From Rhodobacteraceae bacterium UBA2776 (GTDB taxonomy: Bacteria > Pseudomonadota > Alphaproteobacteria > Rhodobacterales > Rhodobacteraceae): a stretch of DNA of 43,483 bases. Under the pieces are notes generated by a model that did not search any database, was not told the origin of the DNA, and saw nothing but the letters and a program-made list of their open reading frames with translations. A program made the translations under genes and the position numbers. The stretch covers positions 14,087-57,569 of the forward strand of contig DEIK01000063.1 of assembly GCA_002352425.1 (NCBI GenBank), written 5' to 3'. This document shows, piece by piece, positions 16,586 to 24,406 of the stretch. Each line of letters opens with the position of its first letter. Position 1 is the first letter of the stretch.

Positions 16586-17110
16586 TCAGCCACTTTTGTA
16601 CGCCGCGATACCCCATGCGACAATTATGTTTTCGGATTTCCAAAGGGGACCGGCATCGACAAAACTGCCGATCTCAACGCCCTGCATGTTTGCGTAGAAT
16701 GCCCTGGCATTTGCGTTGCTTTGAACAACGGCCAAGGCGGCCGTAACAAACCCGTCCTTCGCCATCTGACCAAACGCCTCATGTATGAGACGTTGCCCGA
16801 TTTTTTGGCGTTTGCAAAAGGGGGCAACATACAGATGCTTGATCTCGCCATGCGCCTCAAAAACGGTCTGGGTCGGTGGTCCAAATGCGATGAATCCGAC
16901 AATTGTTGCGCCGTTGAGCGCGACCAAAACCCCTTGGTGTGATGTGAGGTTCGACAGGTGGTTTTGCCATGTTTTCAAGCGGTGTGCGGCGTCGAGTTTC
17001 GCAATTGCTGCGATCGGCGCGACATCCTGATAGGTGTCGCGCCAGATTTCTGCGTGGAGCGTGGCAATTTGCGTGGCCTCACCCACATGGGCCGGGCGAA
17101 TACTGATCAT
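16586..17110 (-). CDS. GNAT family N-acetyltransferase
   Basis: A 174-aa acetyltransferase. The acetyl-CoA site is seen in FCKRQKIGQRLIHEAF (Q/RxxGxG/A-like loop) preceded by the strand HLYVAPF, and the C-terminal strand has ALAVVQSNANARAFYANMQG, the usual NxxAxxFY signature. The N-terminus (ISIRPAHVGEATQIATLHAEIW) is typical of the RimI-like group. It acts on an unknown amine or protein N-terminus. It ends in the same direction as argF and starts 8 bases after the argF stop, so cotranscription with argDF is likely. Confidence 0.85.
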   Translation of the reverse strand: MISIRPAHVGEATQIATLHAEIWRDTYQDVAPIAAIAKLDAAHRLKTWQNHLSNLTSHQGVLVALNGATIVGFIAFGPPTQTVFEAHGEIKHLYVAPFCKRQKIGQRLIHEAFGQMAKDGFVTAALAVVQSNANARAFYANMQGVEIGSFVDAGPLWKSENIIVAWGIAAYKSG

Positions 17111-17117
17111 TGCTGGA

Positions 17118-18044
17118 TCAGCGTTCGAGGCAATAGCGCATCACGGCCTTTTGGGCATGCAGACGGTTTTCGGCCTCATCGAAAATCACCGATTGTTTGC
17201 CGTCCATCACTTCGGATGTCACTTCTTCTTCACGGTGGGCCGGCAGGCAATGCATGAACAAAGCGTCCGTTTTGGCTTGCCCCATCAAATGCTCATTGAC
17301 CTGATAGGGCTTTAGCTGGTTGTGGCGGCGCTGGCGGGTGGATTGACTGTCGTGCATGGAAACCCATGTGTCTGCGACCACCAAATCGGCGCCTTGAACG
17401 GCCACTTCCGCGTCGCGTTCAACCGAAACGGTCACCCCTTTGGAGCGCGCAAAGGCGATCAACTCTGGATCAGGGTCCAGTTCCGCGGGGCCCGCAAAGG
17501 TAAAGTCAAAGCCAAACTGGCCGGCTGCGTGCAGCAAAGACGCGCAGGTGTTGTTGCCGTCCCCTGCCCAGACAACTTTTTTGCCTTTTATCGGCCCGTT
17601 GTGTTCCTCGAATGTCATCACGTCGGCCATCACCTGACAAGGGTGGCTGGTGTTGGTCAGCCCGTTGATCACAGGCACATCAGCGTATTCGGCCAGTTCG
17701 TGCAGGATGCTTTCCTCAAAGGTCCGGATCATGATCATATCGACATAGCGCGACAAAACCCGTGCCGTGTCAGAGATGCTTTCGCCGTGCCCCAGTTGCA
17801 TGTCATTGCCCGAAAGCACCAGCGTTTGGCCACCCATCTGGCGGATGCCAACGTCAAACGAAACCCGTGTGCGGGTTGATGGTTTCTCAAAAATTAACGC
17901 GACCATATGATTGGCCAGTGGTTGCTCGGCATCCGGCGTGCCTTTGGGGAGGCCAGCGCGGGCGTCCTTCATGCTGCGGGCCTGATCAATGATGCCCCGA
18001 AGAGCTGTGGCATCTGTGGTGTGAATGTCCAGAAAATGGTTCAT
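17118..18044 (-). CDS. argF: Ornithine carbamoyltransferase
   Basis: A 308-aa OTCase of normal length, converting ornithine and carbamoyl phosphate to citrulline in arginine synthesis. The carbamoyl phosphate loop STRTR is at residues 56-60, HPCQ at 134-137 and the ornithine loop HCLPAHR at 265-271; DTWVSMHD contributes to ornithine binding. Its ATG shares one base with the argD stop (TAATG on the minus strand), so argD-argF is translationally coupled. The downstream GNAT gene follows after 7 bases. Confidence 0.95.
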   Translation of the reverse strand: MNHFLDIHTTDATALRGIIDQARSMKDARAGLPKGTPDAEQPLANHMVALIFEKPSTRTRVSFDVGIRQMGGQTLVLSGNDMQLGHGESISDTARVLSRYVDMIMIRTFEESILHELAEYADVPVINGLTNTSHPCQVMADVMTFEEHNGPIKGKKVVWAGDGNNTCASLLHAAGQFGFDFTFAGPAELDPDPELIAFARSKGVTVSVERDAEVAVQGADLVVADTWVSMHDSQSTRQRRHNQLKPYQVNEHLMGQAKTDALFMHCLPAHREEEVTSEVMDGKQSVIFDEAENRLHAQKAVMRYCLER

Positions 18045-19225
18045 TATTTCGATCCTTTAGAAACAGTATTGGCTGCAATATCCATCCGCGCCACGGCCTC
18101 GGCCATTTCGTCATCCGAGATGTTCAAGGCGGGCAGCAGACGGATCACATTGTCAGCTGCGGGCACCATTAGCAACTCGGCGCTGTAGCCTGCGTTGATC
18201 ACATCCAAGTTCGGCGCCACGCATTTCAGACCCAGCATCAAGCCCGATCCGCGGACTTCTTCGAACACATCGGGGTGGCTTGCAACCAGCCCTTCCAGCT
18301 TTTGACGCAGCGTGCCTGCCTTGCGATTGACCTCGGCCAAAAACTCATCGGTGGCAACCACGTCCATCACCGCATTTCCGACAGCACAAGCCAGCGGGTT
18401 GCCGCCATAGGTGGACCCATGCGTGCCCGCTGTCATTCCGGATGCAGCATTTTCGGTGGCCAACAAAGCGCCCAACGGAAAGCCCCCACCGATGCCTTTG
18501 GCGACCAACATGATATCAGGTGAAATGCCGGACCATTCATAAGCGAACAGTTTGCCGGTGCGCCCCATACCGCATTGAATTTCGTCCAGAATCAGCAACG
18601 CGCCAACCTCATCGCAAATCTCGCGGATCGCTTTCATATCGGCGTCAGAGAAGGGGCGGATACCGCCTTCTCCCTGCACTGGTTCCAAGATCACAGCGGC
18701 GACATCGCTGTCCATTTCGGCGCGTAGCGCGTCGATGTCACCAAAAGGAACATGCACAAACCCCGCCAAAAGCGGCCCAAACCCATGCGTCAGTTTTTCG
18801 GCCCCAGCAGCCGCAATACCTGCGGAAGAACGGCCATGGAACGAGCCCTCAAAGGCAATGATTTTCACCCGCTCGGGTTGATCCTTTTCAAACCAGTATT
18901 TGCGCGCCATTTTAATGGCCAATTCGCAAGCCTCGGTGCCAGAATTGGTGAAAAACGTCGTGTCCGCGAATGTGGCGGCGACCAATTTGTCGGCCAGTGC
19001 CTTTTGCTGCGGGATTTCATAAAGATTCGAGGTGTGCCAAAGTTGGCCAGCCTGTTCGGTCAGGGCTTGGGTCAGCACAGAGTTGGCGTGACCCAACACA
19101 TTGACCGCAATGCCAGCTCCCATGTCCAAAAATCGGCGCCCGTCTGCCTCGGTCAACCAGCAACCTTCGCCTTTGACGAAGGTGAGCGGTGCGCGGGAAT
19201 AGGTCGGCAGAACGGAAGAGATCAT
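18044..19225 (-). CDS. argD: Acetylornithine / succinyldiaminopimelate aminotransferase
   Basis: A 393-aa class III PLP aminotransferase transferring an amino group to N-acetylglutamate semialdehyde in arginine synthesis, and often to the succinyl-DAP precursor in lysine synthesis. Visible are FTNSGTEACELAIKMARKY (cofactor phosphate loop), the LLILDEIQCGMGRTGK strand with the aspartate contacting the ring, and the Schiff-base lysine in LVAKGIGGGFPLGA. The ATG giving MISSVLPTYSRAPL matches the ArgD N-terminus; the open frame runs 21 codons further upstream without similarity. First gene of the argDF-GNAT unit; the promoter must be in the 19226-19460 spacer. Confidence 0.94.
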   Translation of the reverse strand: MISSVLPTYSRAPLTFVKGEGCWLTEADGRRFLDMGAGIAVNVLGHANSVLTQALTEQAGQLWHTSNLYEIPQQKALADKLVAATFADTTFFTNSGTEACELAIKMARKYWFEKDQPERVKIIAFEGSFHGRSSAGIAAAGAEKLTHGFGPLLAGFVHVPFGDIDALRAEMDSDVAAVILEPVQGEGGIRPFSDADMKAIREICDEVGALLILDEIQCGMGRTGKLFAYEWSGISPDIMLVAKGIGGGFPLGALLATENAASGMTAGTHGSTYGGNPLACAVGNAVMDVVATDEFLAEVNRKAGTLRQKLEGLVASHPDVFEEVRGSGLMLGLKCVAPNLDVINAGYSAELLMVPAADNVIRLLPALNISDDEMAEAVARMDIAANTVSKGSK

Positions 19226-19463
19226 TGCGGCGGTCCTTTTGGTGAAGCCCAAGATTATCATACGGAGGTGCCGCATGGACGCAGGCATGTCAATATTTCA
19301 GGAAAGAATGCGCGAAAATAGCGCGGTCGAACAGGCAGCGGGACGTCAGGCGCGGGTGCGTCGGCGTCGGATCAAAGCGATATGGTACTGCGTGTTCATA
19401 GCTATGCGTTTAGGTCAAATTGGCGGGGGTTGTCAAATGGTCGATTTTCTTATCCGTGAATAG

Positions 19464-19487
19464 AACCACTATTCCGGAATAGTAGTT
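19464..19487. repeat. Palindromic element, copy B (ACTATTCCGGAATAGT)
   Basis: A perfect 16-bp palindrome ACTATTCCGGAATAGT, extended to 24 bp with a single mismatched pair. About 23 bases from the core outward are identical to the element near 3.46 kb but on the opposite strand. It sits 240 bp upstream of argD and about 185 bp upstream of the DMT exporter. It could be an operator or a dispersed palindromic repeat. Confidence 0.5.
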
Positions 19488-19616
19488 TTGGTTAAACTCA
19501 AATTTTGCATATTAATATCAGTATCTTATGCTGGTTTTCCTAAGAATTTTCGTGGCCGCAAATGCCCGTTGCCTTGTTCCTCGCCTCAGACTCCGTACCC
19601 ATTTCTTAATCAAGCC

Positions 19617-19631
19617 CTATTTCAGAAATAG
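19617..19631. promoter_or_regulatory. Related palindrome upstream of the DMT exporter
   Basis: CTATTTCAGAAATAG is a perfect inverted repeat of seven bases around a central A, 39 bases before the chosen ATG. Its half-site CTATTTC/GAAATAG resembles the CTATTCC/GGAATAG half-sites of the other two palindromes and the CTATTTCG element next to copy A. Position suits a repressor site. Confidence 0.35.
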
Positions 19632-19669
19632 TGCTTTTTAATCCGTGCGAGCGAGGCTACGAGTTGCAG

Positions 19670-20548
19670 ATGCAAGAGTCCCAAAATTCAGAACGCCTTA
19701 TCGCTATTGGCTTTATCCTGGCCGCGTCTGCCCTTGTTGCTGGCACCAGCCTGCTGGCCAAAACACTTGGTCACGACACACTCGGCCCTGCCCTGCATCC
19801 ACTACAGATTAGTCACGGGCGTTTTTTGTTTGCCTTCATCGCCCTGCTGGCCGTCGCCGGGGTTTTGCGACCCAAGTTCCAGAAAGTCCATTTTGGCTTG
19901 CACATTGCCCGTAGCAGTTTTGGTTGGGCGGGCATTTCGCTGGTATTTGCGGCCATCACCTATATCCCGCTTGCGGACGCAACCGCCATCAGCTTTCTCA
20001 ACCCCGTGTTTGCAATGCTGTTGGCGATCCCTCTTCTGGGCGAGCGGGTTGGGCCAATACGTTGGGCGGCAGCTGTTTTGGCTCTGGTCGGTGCGCTTGT
20101 GTTGTTGCGCCCAACCCCCGACAGCTTTCAACCCGCAGCTTTACTGGCCTTAACGGCGGCCGTGGTCATGGGCCTTGAGATTACCTTGATCAAACTATTG
20201 ACAGGGCGTGAAAAACCGCTGCAAATTCTGCTGGTGAACAACGCGATTGGCCTGAGCATTGCCTCAGTGGCCGTGCTGTTTGTCTGGGCGGTGCCGACGC
20301 CTGCGCAATGGGCAGCTCTTGTGGCGTTGGGGGTGATGATGGCCTTGGCACAGACCTGCTATCTTCAGGCGATGCGCCGGGCCGAGTCCAGCTTTGTGGT
20401 GCCGTTTTCATATGTCACGCTGATATTCGCAGCACTCTACGACTACTTGGTTTTCAACGCCATGCCAGATGGCGTCAGCATCCTTGGCGCAATGATTATC
20501 ATCACCGGGGCGCTGCTTTTGGCTTGGCGTGAGACGCGATTGCGTTAG
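19670..20548 (+). CDS. DMT superfamily (EamA) transporter
   Basis: A 292-aa membrane protein with about ten hydrophobic segments in two EamA repeats. The first repeat includes GFILAASALVAGTSLLAK and ITYIPLADATAISFLNPVFAMLL in parts; the conserved PVFAMLLAIPLLGERVG loop marks the end of repeat one, and FSYVTLIFAALYDYLVF with ILGAMIIITGALLLAW ends repeat two. The family exports amino acids, purines or other metabolites. The ATG at 19670 begins a plausible N-terminus; the GTG at 19631 would overlap a palindrome and add an uncharged-poor leader. Monocistronic. The substrate is not predictable. Confidence 0.87.
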   Translation: MQESQNSERLIAIGFILAASALVAGTSLLAKTLGHDTLGPALHPLQISHGRFLFAFIALLAVAGVLRPKFQKVHFGLHIARSSFGWAGISLVFAAITYIPLADATAISFLNPVFAMLLAIPLLGERVGPIRWAAAVLALVGALVLLRPTPDSFQPAALLALTAAVVMGLEITLIKLLTGREKPLQILLVNNAIGLSIASVAVLFVWAVPTPAQWAALVALGVMMALAQTCYLQAMRRAESSFVVPFSYVTLIFAALYDYLVFNAMPDGVSILGAMIIITGALLLAWRETRLR

Positions 20549-20779
20549 GCCGGATTGGGGGGGCTTGTTGCCCAACCTTTGGACGATTTAGCAGATAAAC
20601 ATCAACGTCATCGCTTGCCGTAGAAATGAGCTATTGGCCCAAAAGACACGGCATCGCGTTACGGGCGCTTGTATCCTGCGCATGGCGCGTATAAAATGAC
20701 CTCAACAGATCTCCAAATATGGTCGTAGGATAAGGGCGCATTGCCTTCCTCACGGCCATTTTCAATTTAAGGAAAACAC

Positions 20780-21334
20780 ATGGCTTGGACAGATGATCGC
20801 GTAGCAACGCTCACTAAAATGTGGGGCGAAGGCCAATCCGCAAGCCAGATTGCCAAGGAATTGGGCGGCGTGACCCGCAATGCCGTAATCGGCAAAGTCC
20901 ACCGTTTGGGCCTGTCGAACCGTGCAACGGGCGGGGCGAAACCCGCAGCTAAGGCGAAACCCGCAGCCAAGCCAGCCGTCAAGGCGAAACCCGCAGCCAA
21001 GGCGAAAGTGGCCTCGCCCCCCGCCACGCCGCCAAAGCCCAACCTGCCAGCCCGCAAGGTGATCATTCCCGCTGGACAGCCGTTGCCACCGCAGCCATCC
21101 GCGAATGAAATCAGCCCTGAAGCGCTTGCCAGTGTGCGCGAAGTCGAAAAGAAAGCCAAAAAGATCGGCCTGATGGATCTGACCGAACGCACTTGCAAAT
21201 GGCCCATCGGTGACCCTGCAACAGACGAGTTTTGGTTCTGCGGCCTAAACGCCGAACCTGGCAAGCCTTATTGCGAAGCCCATGTCGGCGTTGCGTTTCA
21301 GCCGATGTCTTCGCGCCGTGATCGCCGCCGCTAG
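20780..21334 (+). CDS. gcrA: Cell cycle regulator GcrA
   Basis: A 184-aa GcrA, an alphaproteobacterial transcription cofactor that binds sigma70-RNA polymerase and DNA methylated by CcrM at GANTC sites. The N-terminal HTH is diagnostic: MAWTDDRVATLTKMW, then SASQIAKELGGVTRNAVIGK. The C-terminal sigma-interacting part has LTERTCKWPIGDP and FWFCGL with later CEAHVGVAFQP, conserved cysteines included. Between them is a low-complexity Ala-Lys-Pro linker (about residues 53-75) built from near-identical repeats. AAGGAAA lies 5-6 bases before the ATG. Its presence strongly supports alphaproteobacterial origin. Confidence 0.95.
   Translation: MAWTDDRVATLTKMWGEGQSASQIAKELGGVTRNAVIGKVHRLGLSNRATGGAKPAAKAKPAAKPAVKAKPAAKAKVASPPATPPKPNLPARKVIIPAGQPLPPQPSANEISPEALASVREVEKKAKKIGLMDLTERTCKWPIGDPATDEFWFCGLNAEPGKPYCEAHVGVAFQPMSSRRDRRR
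20937..21010 (+). repeat. Short repeats encoding the GcrA Ala-Lys-Pro linker
   Basis: The unit GGCGAAACCCGCAGCYAAG appears three times, with partial copies between, encoding alternating AKPAA motifs. Such repeats change copy number easily, so linker length may vary between strains. Confidence 0.7.
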
Positions 21335-21346
21335 GTCGCAAAAAAC

Positions 21347-22144
21347 ATGCGCCCCTTAGCCGAATTCCCCGTCAAGGATGCCGCCAAGGTCACGACTGTT
21401 TTCACAGACATCGACGACACTTTGACAACGGATGGCAATTTGCCTGCCGCGGCCTACGCGGCGCTTGAAAATCTGCGAGACGCGGGCATTCAGGTGGCCG
21501 CCATCACGGGTCGGCCTGCCGGTTGGTGCGATATGATTGCACGGTTTTGGCCCGTTGCGGGTGTGGTCGGGGAAAACGGGGCATTCTATTTTGCCTATGA
21601 CCACGGCAAGCGAAAAATGCGCCGCGCCTATTTCGCGGATGCCGAAACACGGGCCATCAATGCGCAAAAGTTGGACCGCATTCGCACGCGTGTTCTAGCC
21701 GAAGTGGCGGGGGCCGCGATATCGGCGGATCAGGCCTATCGCGAGGCTGATTTGGCGGTGGATTTCTGCGAAGATGTGCCACCACTTGATGAGCGGGCAA
21801 TTACCCGCATCAAACAGATATTTGAAGAAGAGGGCGCGGTCGCCAAAATATCCTCGATCCATGTCAATGGCTGGTTCGGCGATTATGACAAGCTATCAAT
21901 GTCACGGCGTTTTAGCGCCGAGGTGCTGGGTTTTGACATGGACGCGCAAAAACATAACTTCGTCTTTTGTGGTGACAGCCCGAATGACGCGCCGATGTTC
22001 GGGTTTTTTCCGAACGCCTGCGGTGTGGCCAATGTGTTGGATTTCCAAAATCAGATGGAGGCCACACCAAGCTGGATATCCACCCAAAAGGGCGGGGCCG
22101 GATTTGTTGAAATCGCCGACGTGCTGCTTAGCGCCCGGAAGTAA
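21347..22144 (+). CDS. HAD superfamily phosphatase (HAD-IIB type)
   Basis: A 265-aa HAD hydrolase. Motif I is TDIDDTLTTDG with nucleophile D21 and acid/base D23, motif II is AAITGRPAGW (the Thr), and motif IV is FCGDSPNDAPMFGFF; the preceding KLSM lysine probably supplies motif III. A C2-type cap of about 90 residues between motifs II and III fits the Cof/sugar-phosphatase group (trehalose-6-phosphate, mannosylglycerate or phosphosugar phosphatases). The substrate is unknown. It starts 12 bases after gcrA, so it may be cotranscribed with it. Confidence 0.85.
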   Translation: MRPLAEFPVKDAAKVTTVFTDIDDTLTTDGNLPAAAYAALENLRDAGIQVAAITGRPAGWCDMIARFWPVAGVVGENGAFYFAYDHGKRKMRRAYFADAETRAINAQKLDRIRTRVLAEVAGAAISADQAYREADLAVDFCEDVPPLDERAITRIKQIFEEEGAVAKISSIHVNGWFGDYDKLSMSRRFSAEVLGFDMDAQKHNFVFCGDSPNDAPMFGFFPNACGVANVLDFQNQMEATPSWISTQKGGAGFVEIADVLLSARK

Positions 22145-22155
22145 AAGCGTTCAGA

Positions 22156-22887
22156 TCACGCCGCAACCTTTTGCCGTGTGCGGGTTGGGATGCTAACCAA
22201 TCCACTCAGCGGAATGGTCAACAGGTGTTTAATATCCTCACGGGCCGACCAGACCATAAAACCCTCCATCATCTGGTCCAAATTGTTGCTATGCAGGCTC
22301 ATCGCGCCGGGCTCCGAATGCATGTAACCTTCGCGCTCAGCCAACCCTTTGAATGCAAGGGGCCGTTCCATAAAGCCGACGACATAATCAGGGGCCCAAC
22401 GCTGCAACGCCGTCGCAAGTGAAAAACGGGCCAATACGTTAACCAATCCAGTGCCACGATAGTCCGAGCTGAGCCACAGGTCGCCGTGATAGCAGACTTT
22501 GCCTTTGATCCGCCGCGCTGCCGGGCCCGGATTATAGGAGGATCTTGCACGGTCCAGATCGAAGCCCTTTGGCAAAAAGTCGGTGTATTTTTGCGCCATA
22601 TAATCGGCCAAAGTTTGCCTCGATAATTGGATTTTTCGCGTCGCCTGTTTGTGAACCAGTGCGCCATTTGCGTTCCAACCCGCGATCCAAAACCCGCTGT
22701 TGGAAGAAAACTTGTTTCTTTTGGGGTCGAACGGCTGCCCCACCAGATGCGCTGGCAAATGGGTTGAAATTAGCTTTCCGTATTCGGCAAAACATGTGCC
22801 AATTCGCAATGATATGCCAATTTTCTTAGCTATTTCAGCAGCTTGCGCGATAAACTGCGCACTCTCAAATGTGTTGTGAATGGTCAT
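22156..22887 (-). CDS. Acetyltransferase-like protein of unknown function
   Basis: A 243-aa protein that I cannot place in a named family. A central region, WLSSDYRGTGLVNVLARFSL, resembles the acetyl-CoA loop of GNAT folds, and the later segment PLAFKGLAEREGYMH looks like the C-terminal GNAT strand, so an acyl- or acetyltransferase is a fair guess. The chosen ATG (MTIHNTFESAQF) has a GGGAGAAT motif close upstream; the frame continues into the upstream regulator. It is on the same strand as a LysR-like regulator that ends 67 bases before it, and the two are probably cotranscribed. Confidence 0.6.
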   Translation of the reverse strand: MTIHNTFESAQFIAQAAEIAKKIGISLRIGTCFAEYGKLISTHLPAHLVGQPFDPKRNKFSSNSGFWIAGWNANGALVHKQATRKIQLSRQTLADYMAQKYTDFLPKGFDLDRARSSYNPGPAARRIKGKVCYHGDLWLSSDYRGTGLVNVLARFSLATALQRWAPDYVVGFMERPLAFKGLAEREGYMHSEPGAMSLHSNNLDQMMEGFMVWSAREDIKHLLTIPLSGLVSIPTRTRQKVAA

Positions 22888-22954
22888 ATTATTCTCCCTT
22901 TGGGGTTGCGATATTATATTCTTATCGCAAAGCTTCCGTTTAGGGAGAGTTAAG

Positions 22955-23827
22955 TTAGAGGGGTACAACCTCCATCAGGTATTTGTCCGGCATTGATTTT
23001 GCCTGTTCTTCAGTTAGGCCGGAAATTTCAACATTGTGCGTTCTGTCAATCAATGTCACCAAGGCGAAGCTGCCGTCTGGAAACCGGCTTCCTAACAGCA
23101 AACGCTGATAAGTGATTGGCACCATCTCGAGCCCATCCTGATCACCAATCTGTGTATGAATATGGTCCAGACGTGCGCAACCATGTTCATGAACGTCCCA
23201 AAACGGTTGCGAAAGAAGTTTGGCAAATCCCCCTCCGCCGGGCATATCCACAATTGCGCGCCCGATGCTGCTGCGCTCGGCCTGCCAGCCATACCATGTG
23301 GCATAGGAGGATTGACTGCCAACTTCGGCGCAGATCCAGTCGTCCTCTAGCAATCGGAAAACTGTTATATATGGTCGGATCAATACCATAGGCTCGGCTT
23401 CAATTTCGCCCTTGGCATCTGCCCAGCATTGAAACGCGCGTTGCAATAACGGTGTGCCCGAGCGCCAGATATCCCCGAAGGCATGCTGCTGCAAGTGATA
23501 GGAAAAACCCTCTTCATCCTGATAGGCAAGGCGGGACAAACCATTGATGTGATCCGATTGATTGTTCAGCCATGCCTCACCACGGGCCAGCAGTTCTTCA
23601 GCCTCTTGAATCGCGCCCCGGCCAGCCTCGGTCAGCTGGTACTGGCGGTCCTCCAGCACGAAAAGCGGCATACCTTTGCTTTCTTCCAACAGGCTAATAT
23701 GACGTCGAACGGTTTGTCTGGTGCTGCCCAAAACACGAACCGCTTTGGACAGGTTCAGCGTCTTTGCCAACGTCGTGAACGAACGCAACAATTCAAATAA
23801 AATTGCAGAGTTTTGATTGCGAGTCAT
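22955..23827 (-). CDS. LysR-type HTH regulator with unusual C-terminal domain
   Basis: A 290-aa protein. The N-terminal 65 residues are a LysR-type winged HTH: LLRSFTTLAKTLNLSKAVRVLG with STRQTVRRHISLLEE and a wing ending in QLTEAGRGAI. The remaining 220 residues do not look like the usual LysR periplasmic-binding-type effector domain. They include DDWICAEVGSQSSYATWYGW and RSSIGRAIVDMPGGGG, reminiscent of PAS-like domains. It is divergent from an XRE regulator and upstream of the acetyltransferase-like gene. Ligand unknown. An alternative is a stand-alone PAS regulator that has borrowed a LysR HTH. Confidence 0.75.
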   Translation of the reverse strand: MTRNQNSAILFELLRSFTTLAKTLNLSKAVRVLGSTRQTVRRHISLLEESKGMPLFVLEDRQYQLTEAGRGAIQEAEELLARGEAWLNNQSDHINGLSRLAYQDEEGFSYHLQQHAFGDIWRSGTPLLQRAFQCWADAKGEIEAEPMVLIRPYITVFRLLEDDWICAEVGSQSSYATWYGWQAERSSIGRAIVDMPGGGGFAKLLSQPFWDVHEHGCARLDHIHTQIGDQDGLEMVPITYQRLLLGSRFPDGSFALVTLIDRTHNVEISGLTEEQAKSMPDKYLMEVVPL

Positions 23828-24008
23828 ATTTTATCTTTCTTTCAATGATATACGCCAAATCCGGCTGGGATATATCGGCAAGCCAACATGGTAAACAAAT
23901 CACCCATACATGTCTAGAATGGAAACCAGATCGTGTTGTGAATAACGGATTGATAGTTTTTTCAAACCGTGGATGCTCGTTAAGCGAGAAACGCGCAAAG
24001 GAAAACAC

Positions 24009-24389
24009 ATGGCCCACCCAGTAGATATACACGTCGGAAAACGCATCAAAGAAATCCGCACCATACGCGGATTAACCCAATCGAATGTCGCCGACCATCT
24101 GGGCATTTCGTTTCAACAGTTGCAAAAATATGAAACCGGTGCCAACCGCGTTTCTGCCAGCCGGATGTTTGAACTTTCGAAGTTATTGGACATCACGCCT
24201 TCATTTTTCTTTGAGGGGTTAGAGGGGCAGAACTATGATTCCATGCCACCAATGGATATGGAAACGGCGCGCATTGCATCGGCACTGTCGCGGATCAAAA
24301 ACAAGAAACTGAAGAACCGCATCAATACGCTGATCAGCGAGATCGTTCGCAGCACGCCCAGCACCAATGAGGCTGATACAGCTGCGTGA
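24009..24389 (+). CDS. XRE family transcriptional regulator
   Basis: A 126-aa protein. A Cro/C1-type HTH covers residues about 9-65: VGKRIKEIRTIRGLTQSNV, then DHLGISFQQLQKYETGANRV. A short helical C-terminus (ALSRIKNKKLKNRINTLIS) probably mediates dimerisation. Its size and sequence match a set of short XRE regulators common in Rhodobacterales. The ATG giving MAHPVDIHVG is preferred over an upstream in-frame start 12 codons earlier. Divergent from the LysR-type gene; convergent with hyuB, so it is unlikely to regulate the catabolic cluster directly. Confidence 0.88.
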   Translation: MAHPVDIHVGKRIKEIRTIRGLTQSNVADHLGISFQQLQKYETGANRVSASRMFELSKLLDITPSFFFEGLEGQNYDSMPPMDMETARIASALSRIKNKKLKNRINTLISEIVRSTPSTNEADTAA

Positions 24390-24406
24390 TCTGATCTTGG
24401 GGTAAG

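Larger units (their letters stand above)
19226..19669. other. Spacer between argD and the DMT exporter, with palindromes
   Basis: Divergent promoter region of about 440 bp. A 74-codon plus-strand frame (19239-19463) is present but looks like chance. Two symmetric elements are annotated separately: a TATTCCGGAATA palindrome near 19.47 kb and CTATTTCAGAAATAG near 19.62 kb. The A/T-rich tract 19490-19560 is a likely promoter for the rightward gene. Confidence 0.4.

Noticed and set aside
19239..19463. 74-codon plus-strand frame in the argD upstream region
   Set aside because: Arg-rich low-quality sequence spanning a promoter region; no ribosome site.
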